From the NCBI GenBank assembly GCA_027922465.2, contig BQMF02000010.1:1736001-1800000 (forward strand): DNA of 64,000 nucleotides, read 5' to 3'. The notes under the pieces are model-generated. The model worked only from the letters and a program-made list of their open reading frames with translations. It was not told where the DNA came from and did no database searches. This document shows positions 43,870 to 54,545 of the stretch, piece after piece. Source of the stretch: Turritopsis dohrnii. Lineage: Eukaryota; Cnidaria; Hydrozoa; Anthoathecata; Oceaniidae. Made by a program: the position numbers and the translations under genes. Position 1 is the stretch's first letter. Every line of letters starts with the position of its first letter.

Positions 43870-44340
43870 AGCGAAAGCGAATACCGTATTAAAACACACT
43901 TGGATTCCTACTACTACGGCCGAAATGGCAGTTCCCACTACTAACGCAATGTAAGTTCTAATCAAGAAACGCAGCCTTTTGAATTTTCGAAGGCTTTAAA
44001 TTTCAAATATTTAACATACATTTCTTTGATGTTTCATCAGGTAATTCATGAAGGAATGTGTGTTAATAAAATAGATCTACATAACAATTAGGACTTTCAG
44101 TTACTAATGCTACTGAAAGTACTTTGATATTTGAACTTAGATATGGGTGTATATGCCAAAGAAAGACTTCTTATGGACGAAAACGAAAACAATGAGCTTC
44201 AATATTCTCTTTTATTCCTAAAAATGGCAGTCAGCTACAAAGTACAAGTTCAGAAGCCAAGAAATTTGTCACTGTGGTTTTCACTGAAGATTACATTCAC
44301 AAGAATGGTAGAATTCTAAAACAAAATAAAAAGTAGAAGC
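43870..44340 (+). repeat. Repeat unit (also 51,490-52,000 and 54,370-56,620 on the other strand)
   Basis: Contains ATTACGGTAGCAGCGAAAGC, TCGAAGGCTTTAAATTTCAA and an open frame MDENENNELQYSLLFLKMAV that recurs in all three copies. The frame is short and ends variably; I treat it as repeat, not gene. Confidence 0.7.
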
Positions 44341-44783
44341 CTTATGGCTTGAACAATTTCCGCATCAGGCCCAGAGGAAATTGCTTTAACCAAATTTTCA
44401 AGATATCTGAAGGACTATCCATTTTTTTCTTGTTGCTTATGTGAGAACAGGTCTATCACCATCTTCAAATATGACTTATGTTTCACATGGAGAATAAAAT
44501 GATCTTAATAGAAGTGAACCAAAATCAGTTCAAAAATGAATTTGTATGGATTGAAGACTTTCACAATTGTATTGACCTCAACACTTTAACATCTATTACA
44601 ACAAAATGATTTAAAATAGGTCAAACTTGCTTAAAATCTGAAAACCTGGTCTATCTAAACTTGGGCACTTCAAAGATTTTAATATATGACAAATAACAGG
44701 ATTACAAGAAGATAAAAATTATATTGCTTATAACTTAAATCAGTATCACATGCAATAAGAAAATCTATTTCTACTAAACCTGT

Positions 44784-44947
44784 CAGTGGCAGATCCAGAG
44801 GTAAGTCGCAACTTGTGTAGGAGAGTGTTAGCAATTCAAAAAATAAAAGAAAAATGTTCAAATAATCCCATTGATAATATAAATTGAATTCCCAATATGT
44901 TAATGCGCTTCTCCACAAGTTGCGACTACCCTCTAGATCCACTACTG
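44784..44947. mobile_element. hAT-like MITE, copy 3
   Basis: CAGTGGCAGATCCAGAGG at the left, CTCTAGATCCACTACTG at the right, near-palindromic. The inverted counterpart is at 50,934-51,097. Confidence 0.8.
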
Positions 44948-45749
44948 TATGCATATTACCACTTGAGTCTTTTCATGGTACTTATAAGTAACACAAATGT
45001 GCAGGAAAAAACAAATGACACAATTAAAACTTTGCTAGGATCTGTATTGCAATGTTCTTTTTAAACATGATATTATTCTAGAACATATTACACTCCAAAT
45101 TTACACAAGGTCTTAGTGATCACATTGTATGTATATAATATATATATTGGGTGGATTCTAATTATCATCCAAAGTTTATTTCATGACATTATATATATCC
45201 CAAACTAAATCATTGTGCCTCCATCGAGTGGTTTGCAGTGGAAAAAATCTTAATTATTTTGAATGATGTCATCTTTTCCAATGTGAATTTAACACTAATC
45301 AGTCTCAGACAGTGATAACTTGACCGAGCTACGTACAGTGACTAATAATTTGATAAAGTCTGGAATTCCACAAACTTTTTCAAAACATAAACGAAATCGG
45401 TTGGAAAACTTTTCACGTGCTCGGTGTGCATATTTTACTGACTTGATAATAAAAATTTTAAAGATTGAATTGGAAAGTTTTTAACATAACACGGCTAAAA
45501 TAACTTCTAAAAATATTTAAAAAGTATAAAAAAGTTAATATTTTTATGAATTAATATTGATAGAGGCCTTTTGTATTACATTTAGCATAGGGTTTTCGGT
45601 CTGTCATTAATTATTCTGAATAAACAAACAATCCGAAATCCGAACGGACTTTCCGAAAACGGCAGTTGTGCAGTGAATTTGAATAACTTCATCCATATTC
45701 ACCATATGTTACTGATTTTTTTTGCGTGTCTTTTCATATGTTCTTTGCA

Positions 45750-45965
45750 ATAGACCTTTCCCGAGTTTATTTTTTATCACACTCCGCCTCGTTTTCAATT
45801 GCGTTACTATGACAATCGAATCTCTTGTGCTCAATCATTAACACTAGCACAATTATTACACTTATTGCGCATTACTGAAATGAGTCCCGTGACATTTCGT
45901 TACCATATTAACCATTGCGAAAACGAGACGGAGCTTGATAAAAAATAAACTCGGGAAATGTCTAT
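45750..45965. mobile_element. 216-bp foldback element
   Basis: Inverted arms of about 55 bp: ATAGACCTTTCCCGAGTTTA at the left and TAAACTCGGGAAATGTCTAT at the right, with CTCCGYCTCGTTTTC further in. It lies just inside the left boundary of the spacer and truncates the MADF-like reading frame. Confidence 0.8.
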
Positions 45966-46082
45966 GGGAACAGAAAAGCGACGAACTTTTCGGGAGCCGA
46001 AACACTAAAAGTAAAGTTGGAGGATGATGAAGATGATGATGAACAAAATCGAAAACTGACATTCGCCTGTCTCGTGAAACTA

Positions 46083-46302
46083 CTATGCCTGAATATGGAT
46101 GACGCAAGGCGCAGACAGCTTTTTGCACTTTTGTATGTGATTTTGCAAAGACGACGAGAAAGGAGATCGAAGCGAAATTCCAGGCGTTTTTGATAAGGTC
46201 TTTTCCCTTGTGGCCAGCATCAGCCTTGTCATTGATACAAGGATACTTTTGAACCTCGATTGAGAGGTGTTCATCGTCGAGAATAATGCATTTTTTTGGC
46301 AT
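46083..46302 (-). pseudogene. MADF-domain-like gene fragment
   Basis: From ATG 46,302: short lead then LSIEVQKYPCINDKADAGH, GKDLIKNAWNFASISF and KVQKAVCALRHPYSG. The spacing resembles an MADF domain (EV.KYP.L.D, K..AW..IA, K...LR..Y), a DNA-binding domain often found in small invertebrate transcription-factor-like and transposon-derived genes. The frame then runs into the 45,750 foldback element, so the C-terminus is not native. Probable remnant; could also be a first exon. Confidence 0.45.
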
Positions 46303-46309
46303 CGTAGCT

Positions 46310-46700
46310 AAATTTCACACAATTGGAAAACAACGCACACAATGCACTGAAATGTTAAAATGTAGTTCCTTACTTTTGAAGTCGAAACTGAAAAAAATTG
46401 CTAGAAATGGCTAAAATACTAAAATAAAATACTAAAAACTTCAGAAACTAAAGATTCTTTTATCTTGCTATGCGGTGCTTCTTTGATATTAGATTTCTGA
46501 TCACAAGATCACAAAAAATAAGTTCGTCGCTTTTCATGAAGAAGGAAAGTTTTTGATATTCATGAAAAGCGACGAACTTATAAAAATACGTTCTTTGCCG
46601 AAGAAGCGACGAAGTTATTCAATTTCACTGCACGGATAAGTTCTAAGAAAAAAGCGACGAACGCATTTTGCTTCAGTGGAAGCTAGGCTTAAGGGAAGAC
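46310..46700. repeat. Cluster of AAGCGACGAA motifs with a perfect hairpin
   Basis: AAGCGACGAAC or its complement occurs at about 45,974, 46,521, 46,566, 46,605 and 46,654. 46,518-46,540 and 46,559-46,581 are perfect 23-nt inverted arms (TTCGTCGCTTTTCATGAA core) around an 18-nt loop. No gene seen. Confidence 0.75.
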
Positions 46701-47310
46701 ATTTTCGCAGGAATTTAATTTCACGGATTGGAAAAATTATTAATTTTCGCGAGAATTTGGAACTTGTTTCGGTTGATTAGTTGAAAAGATGTGCTTCGAT
46801 ATTCACTATAGTAACTTTTTCGGATAGTGATTCTCTCGTCGTTTGTGATAACATATGAGAGGAAACAAAATAAGGTTGATTGAAGTTGAATTTATCTCAC
46901 GTGTACGGTTCTGTATCGCAGAGAATAAGTAAAGCCTTTCCTCTAATATATCCCTCCATCTTCTATTCAAGGAACTGTCGGAAAGGTCGCATGTACAGAA
47001 CAACAAGCCATCAATTTTTCATTATTTTCGTTCATTGATAACGAAAAGGCAAACTATATCTTCGTTTACGTATCTTTTTTTATAAGAAACTAATGACAGG
47101 TCCTAGTATTGACAGTTTCTAAATTCTTTTCCGATTTTAGTACTGAAAGTTTCTTAATTTGTTTCTTAAATTTGAACTAGATACTTTTAACGGAACTTAG
47201 AAGGAAGAACCTGAGTTGAACTTCACAGGAATGGGGAGCTGCGACAGTTGATATGAGTAAAGATGACATTGAAACAAGTTAAGCAAAAGTATGTTTATAA
47301 TCAATTGAAT
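46700..47310. other. No recognisable gene
   Basis: Spacer sequence; only short unsupported frames. Confidence 0.4.
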
Positions 47311-47317
47311 CAATTTC

Positions 47318-47720
47318 TTATTGTATTGTATTATATTGTATTTGAATATTTTAAAAGGATATTTACATTTGAGACAAAATCTGCTATCAATATGTGTCCT
47401 TTATCATATGGTTACAATTGAATATACAAGATAATAAAATAAATAAAAAACAAGACAATATAGATACAAATAAAATCAAACAAGCATAAAATTAAAAGTA
47501 AACACATAATCTTCAGTAAATAGATATTTACTTGAAGTACTGTTGTACCTTTTTCTTAAAGTTTATAAAAAATACGTGTAATTCCTTCCTTCAATCCAGC
47601 AATTAAAATTTAACAACAGCCTTTGAAAATAATTATACACTACCTACCCCAACTACAATCAAAAGTAACCTAGTTCTAAACATTATGAGCTATATAACTC
47701 TCATTGTAGCAGTTATAATT
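47318..47720 (-). mobile_element. Possible LINE 3'-end remnant
   Basis: TTATTGTATTGTATTATATT is the complement of the (ATACA)n-type tail found on the LINE at 9,267-9,289. The sequence to its right could be 3'-UTR of a related LINE on the minus strand. No RT sequence remains. Confidence 0.35.
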
Positions 47721-47859
47721 CCTATACAAGAATGATGCCAGCCATAAACGTCATCTCTCTGAAAATCTCTTTGTATGCTAATAGTACCTGTGTCCTACTT
47801 TGGGATATGTTAGTGTTTCTTTCGGACTTGGAAAAAAGTGGTGTTCTCCTTTATTTCAC

Positions 47860-48095
47860 TTGGCTTGAATATTGTCTGTTTCATTGCCATTTTGTTTCAT
47901 ACTAATTTACAGTTAATTAAGTTACGTTTTTAATTGATCGAAATTTATGTTTGGTGCATTTCCGCAGAGACGGAACTTTCGTCAATTATGAAAAGTGTTA
48001 TTTTCAATTTTCCTCTTTACCTTCTCCTTTCACATGCGTCACTGCGTACTCAGTTTAATTTTTTAAAAAGGGCACCATTGAAATTAACTGCACTA
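47860..48095 (+). repeat. Partial extra copy of arm sequence in the spacer
   Basis: Same orientation as 42,470-42,880, with an internal deletion after TTTCATACTAATTTACAG. Confidence 0.75.
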
Positions 48096-48099
48096 TCTT

Positions 48100-49680
48100 A
48101 GGGCTGGCTTGGTGACTTAAAATTTACTGACCGATACAATTATCAGATTTTTTAATTTCAGGCAAGTCAAAAATTTTAGAAAATTTACTGGCATGCACAC
48201 TGCCGCCTTGATGACAGAAGCGTTCACTCTGTTGTAGAAACTCAATTGCTTTTTGTTTATAGGACATTCTAAAACCTTCTTGGTATTTGAAAGGACATAA
48301 CTTTCAAAAGGAAAAGCTCAGGTCAATTTGTTTATTTTGTAGTTTCTTTTCCTGTGTGTGCTCTGCCCTATTATCTATTTTATTGAGACTAAAAAAACTT
48401 TAGATGTCGTTAAAATTCCAATTTACCTCTAATCCCTTTAGGATTCTGTCAATACAGGCTTGAAAAATCTCTGAAACAATGAAGATAAAACTACTTCATG
48501 TCACGGTTTCTTTCTTTACCTCGGAAAGGAGAATTGATTAACATTTTTGAAATATTTTCAAGATGAATTTAAATTGCAATTATCCTCTATTGACTCATTT
48601 TCCTCAATTGAATGATTTATGCCTGTCATAACCTTTCCTTATCATTTTGTTCATGTATCGTTAATTTTAATTTATCGTTAATTCAACCGCTCAATAAAGA
48701 AACAATAAAAAATAGCACATTTCATAATATTGACGAATGTTCCACCTCTGCAGTAACACACCAATCACAAATTGTAAGTCATAGTAGCACATAAAAAATG
48801 TATTTTTATTAACAATGAATTTGGTTGTACAATTGTTATGGAAGTTGTTGGTGAAAGCGAAAGGACAAATAATTCCTGTTCTGACTGAGAAAAACAATCA
48901 AACTGTTAGCAAGTTAAATATCCACGAGTTCCTTTTGATGATTGGTCTCACAACAACTTATAGAATGTATAAGTTTCAAGGCTTTCGCTGATATTTTCGC
49001 TGACGCACCTGATGATAATGCACTCGGCACTTGAAATTACCATAAACATTAGTATTACTAAATTACCTTGCATTATGATAGACCTGATAGTGACTCACAA
49101 TTTCGATGCAAAATAAGGAAATGTAACGTCTAAAATACATGTTACAGTGCAAATGAAACATGTCAGGATGATGATATGAATGCTAAGTAACAGTATAGTT
49201 GACCAGTTTAGTTCGGACACATTATTGCCTTCGTTCAGACACATTAACGTTTTAAAATCAAAGGTGGGATTCATTAAAAGTGCGCTATCAATTTATCGAA
49301 GAAATAACTCGAAATATCCGGAACCAATTACTGGAAGTAAAATTTAAGGCCTTTTTCTAATTTCCATTCATTGTTTCCCCACGAAAAATATGAAATTATT
49401 AAATGATGAATGAGAACGCAGTTTCTATGATATAACTGATCATACGTATCGTTGAGCGTTTTTGTCATTTTTCGAAAAGAAATATTCAGTTTGCACAATA
49501 AGAGCTTTGTTAGTCCTCTTCCCGAATTCATATCTATATATAAGAGCTGTTTATATTAACATGAACATAATAATTGGACACAACATACCGATAAATCCCC
49601 TTATTCAATTTCCGCGCTTTTAAGAGTAGGAAATTGTTTGGTTTGCACATTCTATCTATCTGTCTATGTAACAGTGTTTT
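48100..49680. other. No recognisable gene
   Basis: Spacer sequence. 49,430-49,560 matches 54,233-54,350 (AATAAGAGCTTTGTTAGTCC, TATAAGAGCTGTTTA) in the same direction, another fragment exchanged between spacer and right arm. Otherwise nothing seen. Confidence 0.45.
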
Positions 49681-50933
49681 GCCGTTTTCGAAAAGTCCGT
49701 TCGGATTTCGGATTGTTTGTTTATTCAGAATAATTAATGACAGACCGAAAACCCTATGCTAAATGTAATACAAAAAGGCCTCTATCAATATTAATTCATA
49801 AAAATAGTAACTTTTTTATACTTTTTAAATATTTTTAGAAGTTATTTTAGCCGTGTTATGTTGAAAACTTTCCAATTCAATCTTTAAAATTTTTATTATC
49901 AAGTCAGTAAAATATGCACACCGAGGACGTGAAAAGTTTTCCAACCGATTTCGTTTATGTTTTGAGGAAGTTGTGGAAGTAACTTCGTAGAAGCTTTGAA
50001 GAAGAATTTTAATACTTCTTTCCTGTCTTTATCTACTATTGCAATCGAAGTATTATCATGAGAACATTACTTATGGAAAAAATATTGATGTTAAGCTGAC
50101 TCTGGGAAAGATTCTTGAAAAAGAAGATGAAGGCTTGATAATAAACAAAAACGTGCTGTGAAAAACCTTCAGTATCACAGCAGAAATGTATGAAGTATCA
50201 GCATTACTGGTGAATAGGTTCATCCATAAATGCATGAAGCATTCTCCTTCATTTAATAAATCTTACACTGAAGTTGAAGATATTGAAAAAAAAGTAAACA
50301 AATGAAATTGTCATAAAGTACAAATTACTTCCCTTGTTAATGTGTTGACTTAAACTGCCTACATACCCTGACACATACTAAATAAACATCATGCCCAAGA
50401 TATTGGCAAACGATATTTCTAATAAAACTGTTTTTTGGCTTCGAAACGTCATAGTGAATTGAAAAGTGGTTGACATTAAGTTGAATAAATTAAAGAAATT
50501 TGTAATTTGTGGAATTCCAGACTTTATCAAATTATTAGTCACTGTACGTAGCTCGGTCATGTTATCACTGTCTGAGACTGATTAGTGTTAAATTCACATT
50601 GGAACAGATGACATCATTCAAAATAATCAAGATTTTTTATCACTGCAAACCACTCGATGGAGGCACAATGATTTAGTTTGGGATAAATACAATGTCATGA
50701 AACAATTTTCGGATGATGATTCGAATCCACCCAACATATATATTATATACATACAATGTGATCACTAAGACCTTGTGTAAATTTGGAGTGTAATATGTTC
50801 TAGAATAATATCATGTTTAAAAAGAACATTGCAATACAGATCCTAGCAAAGTTTTAATTGTGTCATTTGTTTTTTCCTGCACATTTGTGTTACTTATAAG
50901 TACCATGAAAAGACTCAAGTGGTAATATGCATA

Positions 50934-51097
50934 CAGTAGTGGATCTAGAGGGTAGTCGCAACTTGTGGAGAAGCGCATTAACATATTGGGAATTCAATTT
51001 ATATTATCAATGGGATTATTTGAACATTTTTCTTTTATTTTTTGAATTGCTAACACTCTCCTACACAAGTTGCGACTTACCTCTGGATCTGCCACTG
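50934..51097. mobile_element. hAT-like MITE, copy 4
   Basis: Complement of the MITE at 44,784. Starts CAGTAGTGGATCTAGAGG, ends CTCTGGATCTGCCACTG. Confidence 0.8.
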
Positions 51098-52189
51098 ACA
51101 GGTTTAGTAGAAATAGATTTTCTTATTGCATGTGATACTGATTTAAGTTATAAGCAATATAATTTTTATCTTCTTGTAATATATCTGTCATATATTAAAA
51201 TCTTTGAAGTGCCCAAGTTTAGATAGACCAGGTTTTCAGATTTTAAGCAAGTTTGACCTATTTTAAATCATTTTGTTGTAATAGATGTTAAAGTGTTGAG
51301 GTCAATACAATTGTGAAAGTCTTCAATCCATACAAATTCATTTTTGAACTGATTTTGGTTCACTTCTATTAAGATCATTTTATTCTCCATGTGAACCATA
51401 AGCAACAAGAAAAAAATGGATAGTCCTTCAGATATCTTGAAAATTTGGTTAAAGCAATTTCCTCTAGGCCTGATGCGGAAATTGTTCAAGCCATAAGGCT
51501 TCTACTTTTTATTTTGTTTAAGAATTCTACATTTCCTGTGAATGTAATCTTCAGTAAAAACCACAGTGACAAATTTCTTGGCTTCTGAACTTGTACTTTG
51601 TAGCTGACTGCCATTTTTAGGAATAAAAGAGAATATTGAAGCTCATTGTTTTCGTTTTCGTCCATAAGAAGTCTTTCTTTAGGATATACATCCATATCTA
51701 AGTTCAAATATCAAAGTACTTTCAGTAGCATTAGTAACTGAAAGTCCTAATTGTTATGTAGATCTATTTTATTAACACACATTCCTTCATGAATTACGTG
51801 ATGAAACATCAAAGAAATGTATGTTAAATATTTGAAATTTAAAGCCTTCGAAAATTCAAAAGGCTGCGTTTCTTGATTAGAACTTACATAGCGTTAGTAG
51901 TGGGAACTGCCTTTTCGGCCGTAGTAGTAGTAGGAGTCCAAGTGTGTTTTAATACGGTATTCGCTTTCGCTGCTACCGTAATATGAAAGAAACGAAACAA
52001 AAGTGCAATAGACTGACTATTATTTCTAACATTATTAGCTAATTGGATGCTACATGACACTTAACTTACAATAAATATTACTTTGTCAACCAGATCTTCT
52101 GGATTCAACTAAAATCATCAAAACGTTCCAGTCAAGTGCTCGTTCTAGTGTAACTTTCGCGATAATTCCTTACGGCCGTCCATCAACTT

Positions 52190-52390
52190 ATATTAAAACT
52201 ACTAGAATTTCTTTTACTCGGGGAAATATCCAAAACAGTGAAACATCACCAGTATCTTCATCATGTGCTACTTCTTTGATCCTACGGCGAACTGATCCGC
52301 GAACTAAGATGAACACGTCACACTCAAAGAATAGGGCACCTCGTTGCATTTTGGGAAATGTCTGTAGTCTCTGAACGTAGAAGTACAAAG
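52190..52390 (-). pseudogene. Decayed paralogue of the secreted Tudor/SH3-like gene (right arm)
   Basis: The minus frame contains GALFFECDVFILVRGSVRR and VAHDEDTGDVSLF, alignable to GGRFFECNAYLVSKGSV and VAAHDGDTGLF of the gene at 53,347. The second half of the domain (GDRV...FDDGDKGW) is missing. Confidence 0.65.
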
Positions 52391-53289
52391 CACTGTTTAC
52401 GGAAATGTAAGGTTAACGTTAACAATGATAGTAAATGTTAATTTGAATATCAAATTCAGCGAAAGAAATTTCGGATTTCAACAGAAATGGTCTTAGTACC
52501 TAAGTGTTTTTTCCTATAACAAAGCAACTACGACGTTTGAGATCTTCATCTTTTGCACTTTCCTTCTTATTTGATTTATCTCCTATTGAAGCATTATCCT
52601 TGATTGAATGATTTTTCACCTCTCATTGCCTATCCTTTACATTTTGCATCTGCATTTTTAATTTCAATGGTGCCATTCCTAAGCAATTAAACTGCGTACG
52701 CAGTGACGCATGTGAAAGGAGAAGGTAAAAAGGAAAATTGAAAATAACTTTTTTCATAATTGACGAATGTTCTGTCTCCGTGGAAATGCACCAATCATAA
52801 ATTCCAACCACAAATCATAATTCTTTAATTAAAAACGTAACTTAATTAACAGTAAATTAGAATTTATAATTGTTACGGAATAAGAATGATTACCTATTAT
52901 TGGAAATCAGCAAACCGTAACGCATTTTTCCCATTTCCATTGATTGCTCACACGAAAATATGAAATCGTAAAATTATGAAATGTAACAGAAAATGGAAAT
53001 TAATAAAGCAGGTATGAAACAAAATGGCAATGAAACAGACAATATTCAAGCCAAGTGATCCAAAATAAAAGTCCTAACGCTTTTCTTCTGTCTCATCAGA
53101 CGAGCTAATATTCATGGACTTTTGTAAACAATAAGCTTCGTTATTATATAGGTCATGACCAAAAATTTCATTTGGTCATTATCCCACGCAGCGATGAAAT
53201 GGTGGCAGTTTGATGGCGGAGGAAGGAAATTGAAAACATTGCGGAAAATGATTCAAGAGAGAACAATGATAATAGGAAAATCACAATGG

Positions 53290-53297
53290 TATATAAG
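53290..53297 (+). promoter_or_regulatory. TATA box of the right secreted gene
   Basis: TATATAAG 50-57 bp upstream of ATG 53,347, conserved with the left copy. Confidence 0.65.
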
Positions 53298-53346
53298 AAG
53301 TTAAATGTTCTATCGCATTCATCATTTGTCTTTGATAGTAAACAAG

Positions 53347-53853
53347 ATGAAGATTGTAATCATACTTGCTGTTGTGATTCAGGTAAGGATTTAAATAACA
53401 TGATATTTATTGTGAAACATTTGTTGTAACTTAAATTATATTTTCGTAATTATGTCCCACTTTTTTTCGTCATAGGTAGTACTTAGTGGTTCACGGTTCG
53501 GAAACTACAAATATTTCGTGAAATGGGATGAGGTTGTTGCTGGCGGCCGTTTCTTTGAATGTAACGCGTACCTTGTAAGTAAAGGATCGGTGGACAGTAA
53601 TTTGATAGTAGCGGCCCATGATGGGGACACTGGTTTGTTTGCTCGTAGTGAGGTATTTCTTCTGGGAGTGGAACCAATCGTGGGTGATCGAGTTATAGCG
53701 TACTATACGAGTACTAAACCACATGCACACGGTGGAGTAGTCACAGATCAAACACAAAGTGAGTTTTTTGTAAAATTCGATGACGGTGACAAAGGTTGGA
53801 TACAGAAAGACTGGGTGAACAAAGTAGTCCCTTTACTAGTAAGTAATTTTTGA
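53347..53853 (+). CDS. Secreted small protein with Tudor/SH3-like features, right copy
   Basis: Exons 53,347-53,382 (MKIVIILAVVIQ) and 53,476-53,853, a 93-bp intron with GTAAGG donor and TTTCGTCATAG acceptor, phase 0; 137 residues. The signal peptide spans the intron (continuing VVLSGSRF). The mature domain matches the left copy with a six-residue longer loop (LVSKGSVDSN) and a different C-terminus (VVPLLVSNF). The original 3' end (KDWVNRVASFVSQ) is now 2.8 kb away at 56,673, separated by a duplicated unit and a mariner element. So this gene acquired a new stop. Function unknown. Confidence 0.75.
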
Positions 53854-54031
53854 TTTAACTCTTCGTCTGAACTGTCACGTTTTTTACGTTCCTGGCGTTC
53901 TTCATTAAATATGCGAGTAGATTGCTCTTCAAGAATCTACAGTATGGTTTTCTCGGTCACCATGTTGAAATTTAAAAAAAGGAATTTTTTTTTTGCCAAG
54001 TAAGCAAGTTTCTTGAAATATACGCATGCCT

Positions 54032-54225
54032 CAGCACGGTTCGACTCACCATTTGGTTTCAGACAGTCGAGCCAAGCCGTGCCGAGGCGTGCGGCACGGC
54101 CAGGTCAGCTGTGCGGCACGGCTCGGTTCGGCACGGCTGAATATTGGTTTAATAAGCTGTGCCGAGCCCAACTCAGAAAAAATTTGGCGAGTTCGGCTCG
54201 GCACGGCACAGCTTATGAAATGAGT
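54032..54225. repeat. GC-rich foldback island
   Basis: In a 30-35% GC background this stretch is packed with GCCGTGCCGAGCC and its complement (GGCTCGGCACGGCT) in mirror order around a short AT centre. It is able to form a long hairpin. Probably a small foldback transposon or satellite-like element. It is absent from the left arm. Confidence 0.7.
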
Positions 54226-54545
54226 CTAATATATTCAGTTTGCGCAATAAGAGCTTTGTTTGTTTGTTTGTTTGTTAGTCCTTTTCCCAAATTCATATCT
54301 ATATTTAAGAGCTGTTTACATGAACATAATTATTTGAAACGACATACCGATGAATCCCCTTATTTTTATTTTGTTTTAGGATTCTACCATTCCTGTGAAT
54401 GTAATCTTCAGTGAAAACCTCAGTGGCAAATTTCTTGGCTTCTGAACTTGTACTTTGTAGCTGACTGTCATTTTTAGCAATAAAAGAGAATATTGAAGCT
54501 CATTGTTTTCATTTTCTTCCATATGAAATCTTCCTTTGGGATATA

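Larger units (their letters stand above)
37368..45665 (+). repeat. Left arm of a giant inverted repeat
   Basis: Pairs with 49,682-62,432 on the opposite strand. Landmarks: CXC tail 37,370/62,430; USP exons 37,750/62,046; PHD exons 39,866/58,490; secreted gene 42,175/53,347; MITE 44,784/51,097; inner edge GGACTTTCCGAAAACGGC 45,645/49,685. Arms differ by several percent and by insertions, so this is an old duplication rather than an assembly foldback. The outer edge lies inside the integrase gene's last exon. Confidence 0.9.

Noticed and set aside
44131..44319. MDENENNELQYSLLFL-type small ORF as a gene family
   Set aside because: It recurs three times only because the underlying repeat unit is copied; the ends and starts vary and there is no purifying-selection signal visible by eye.
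45862..46082. C-terminal half of the MADF-like frame as real protein
   Set aside because: It is translated from a foldback element (45,750-45,965) and is low-complexity.
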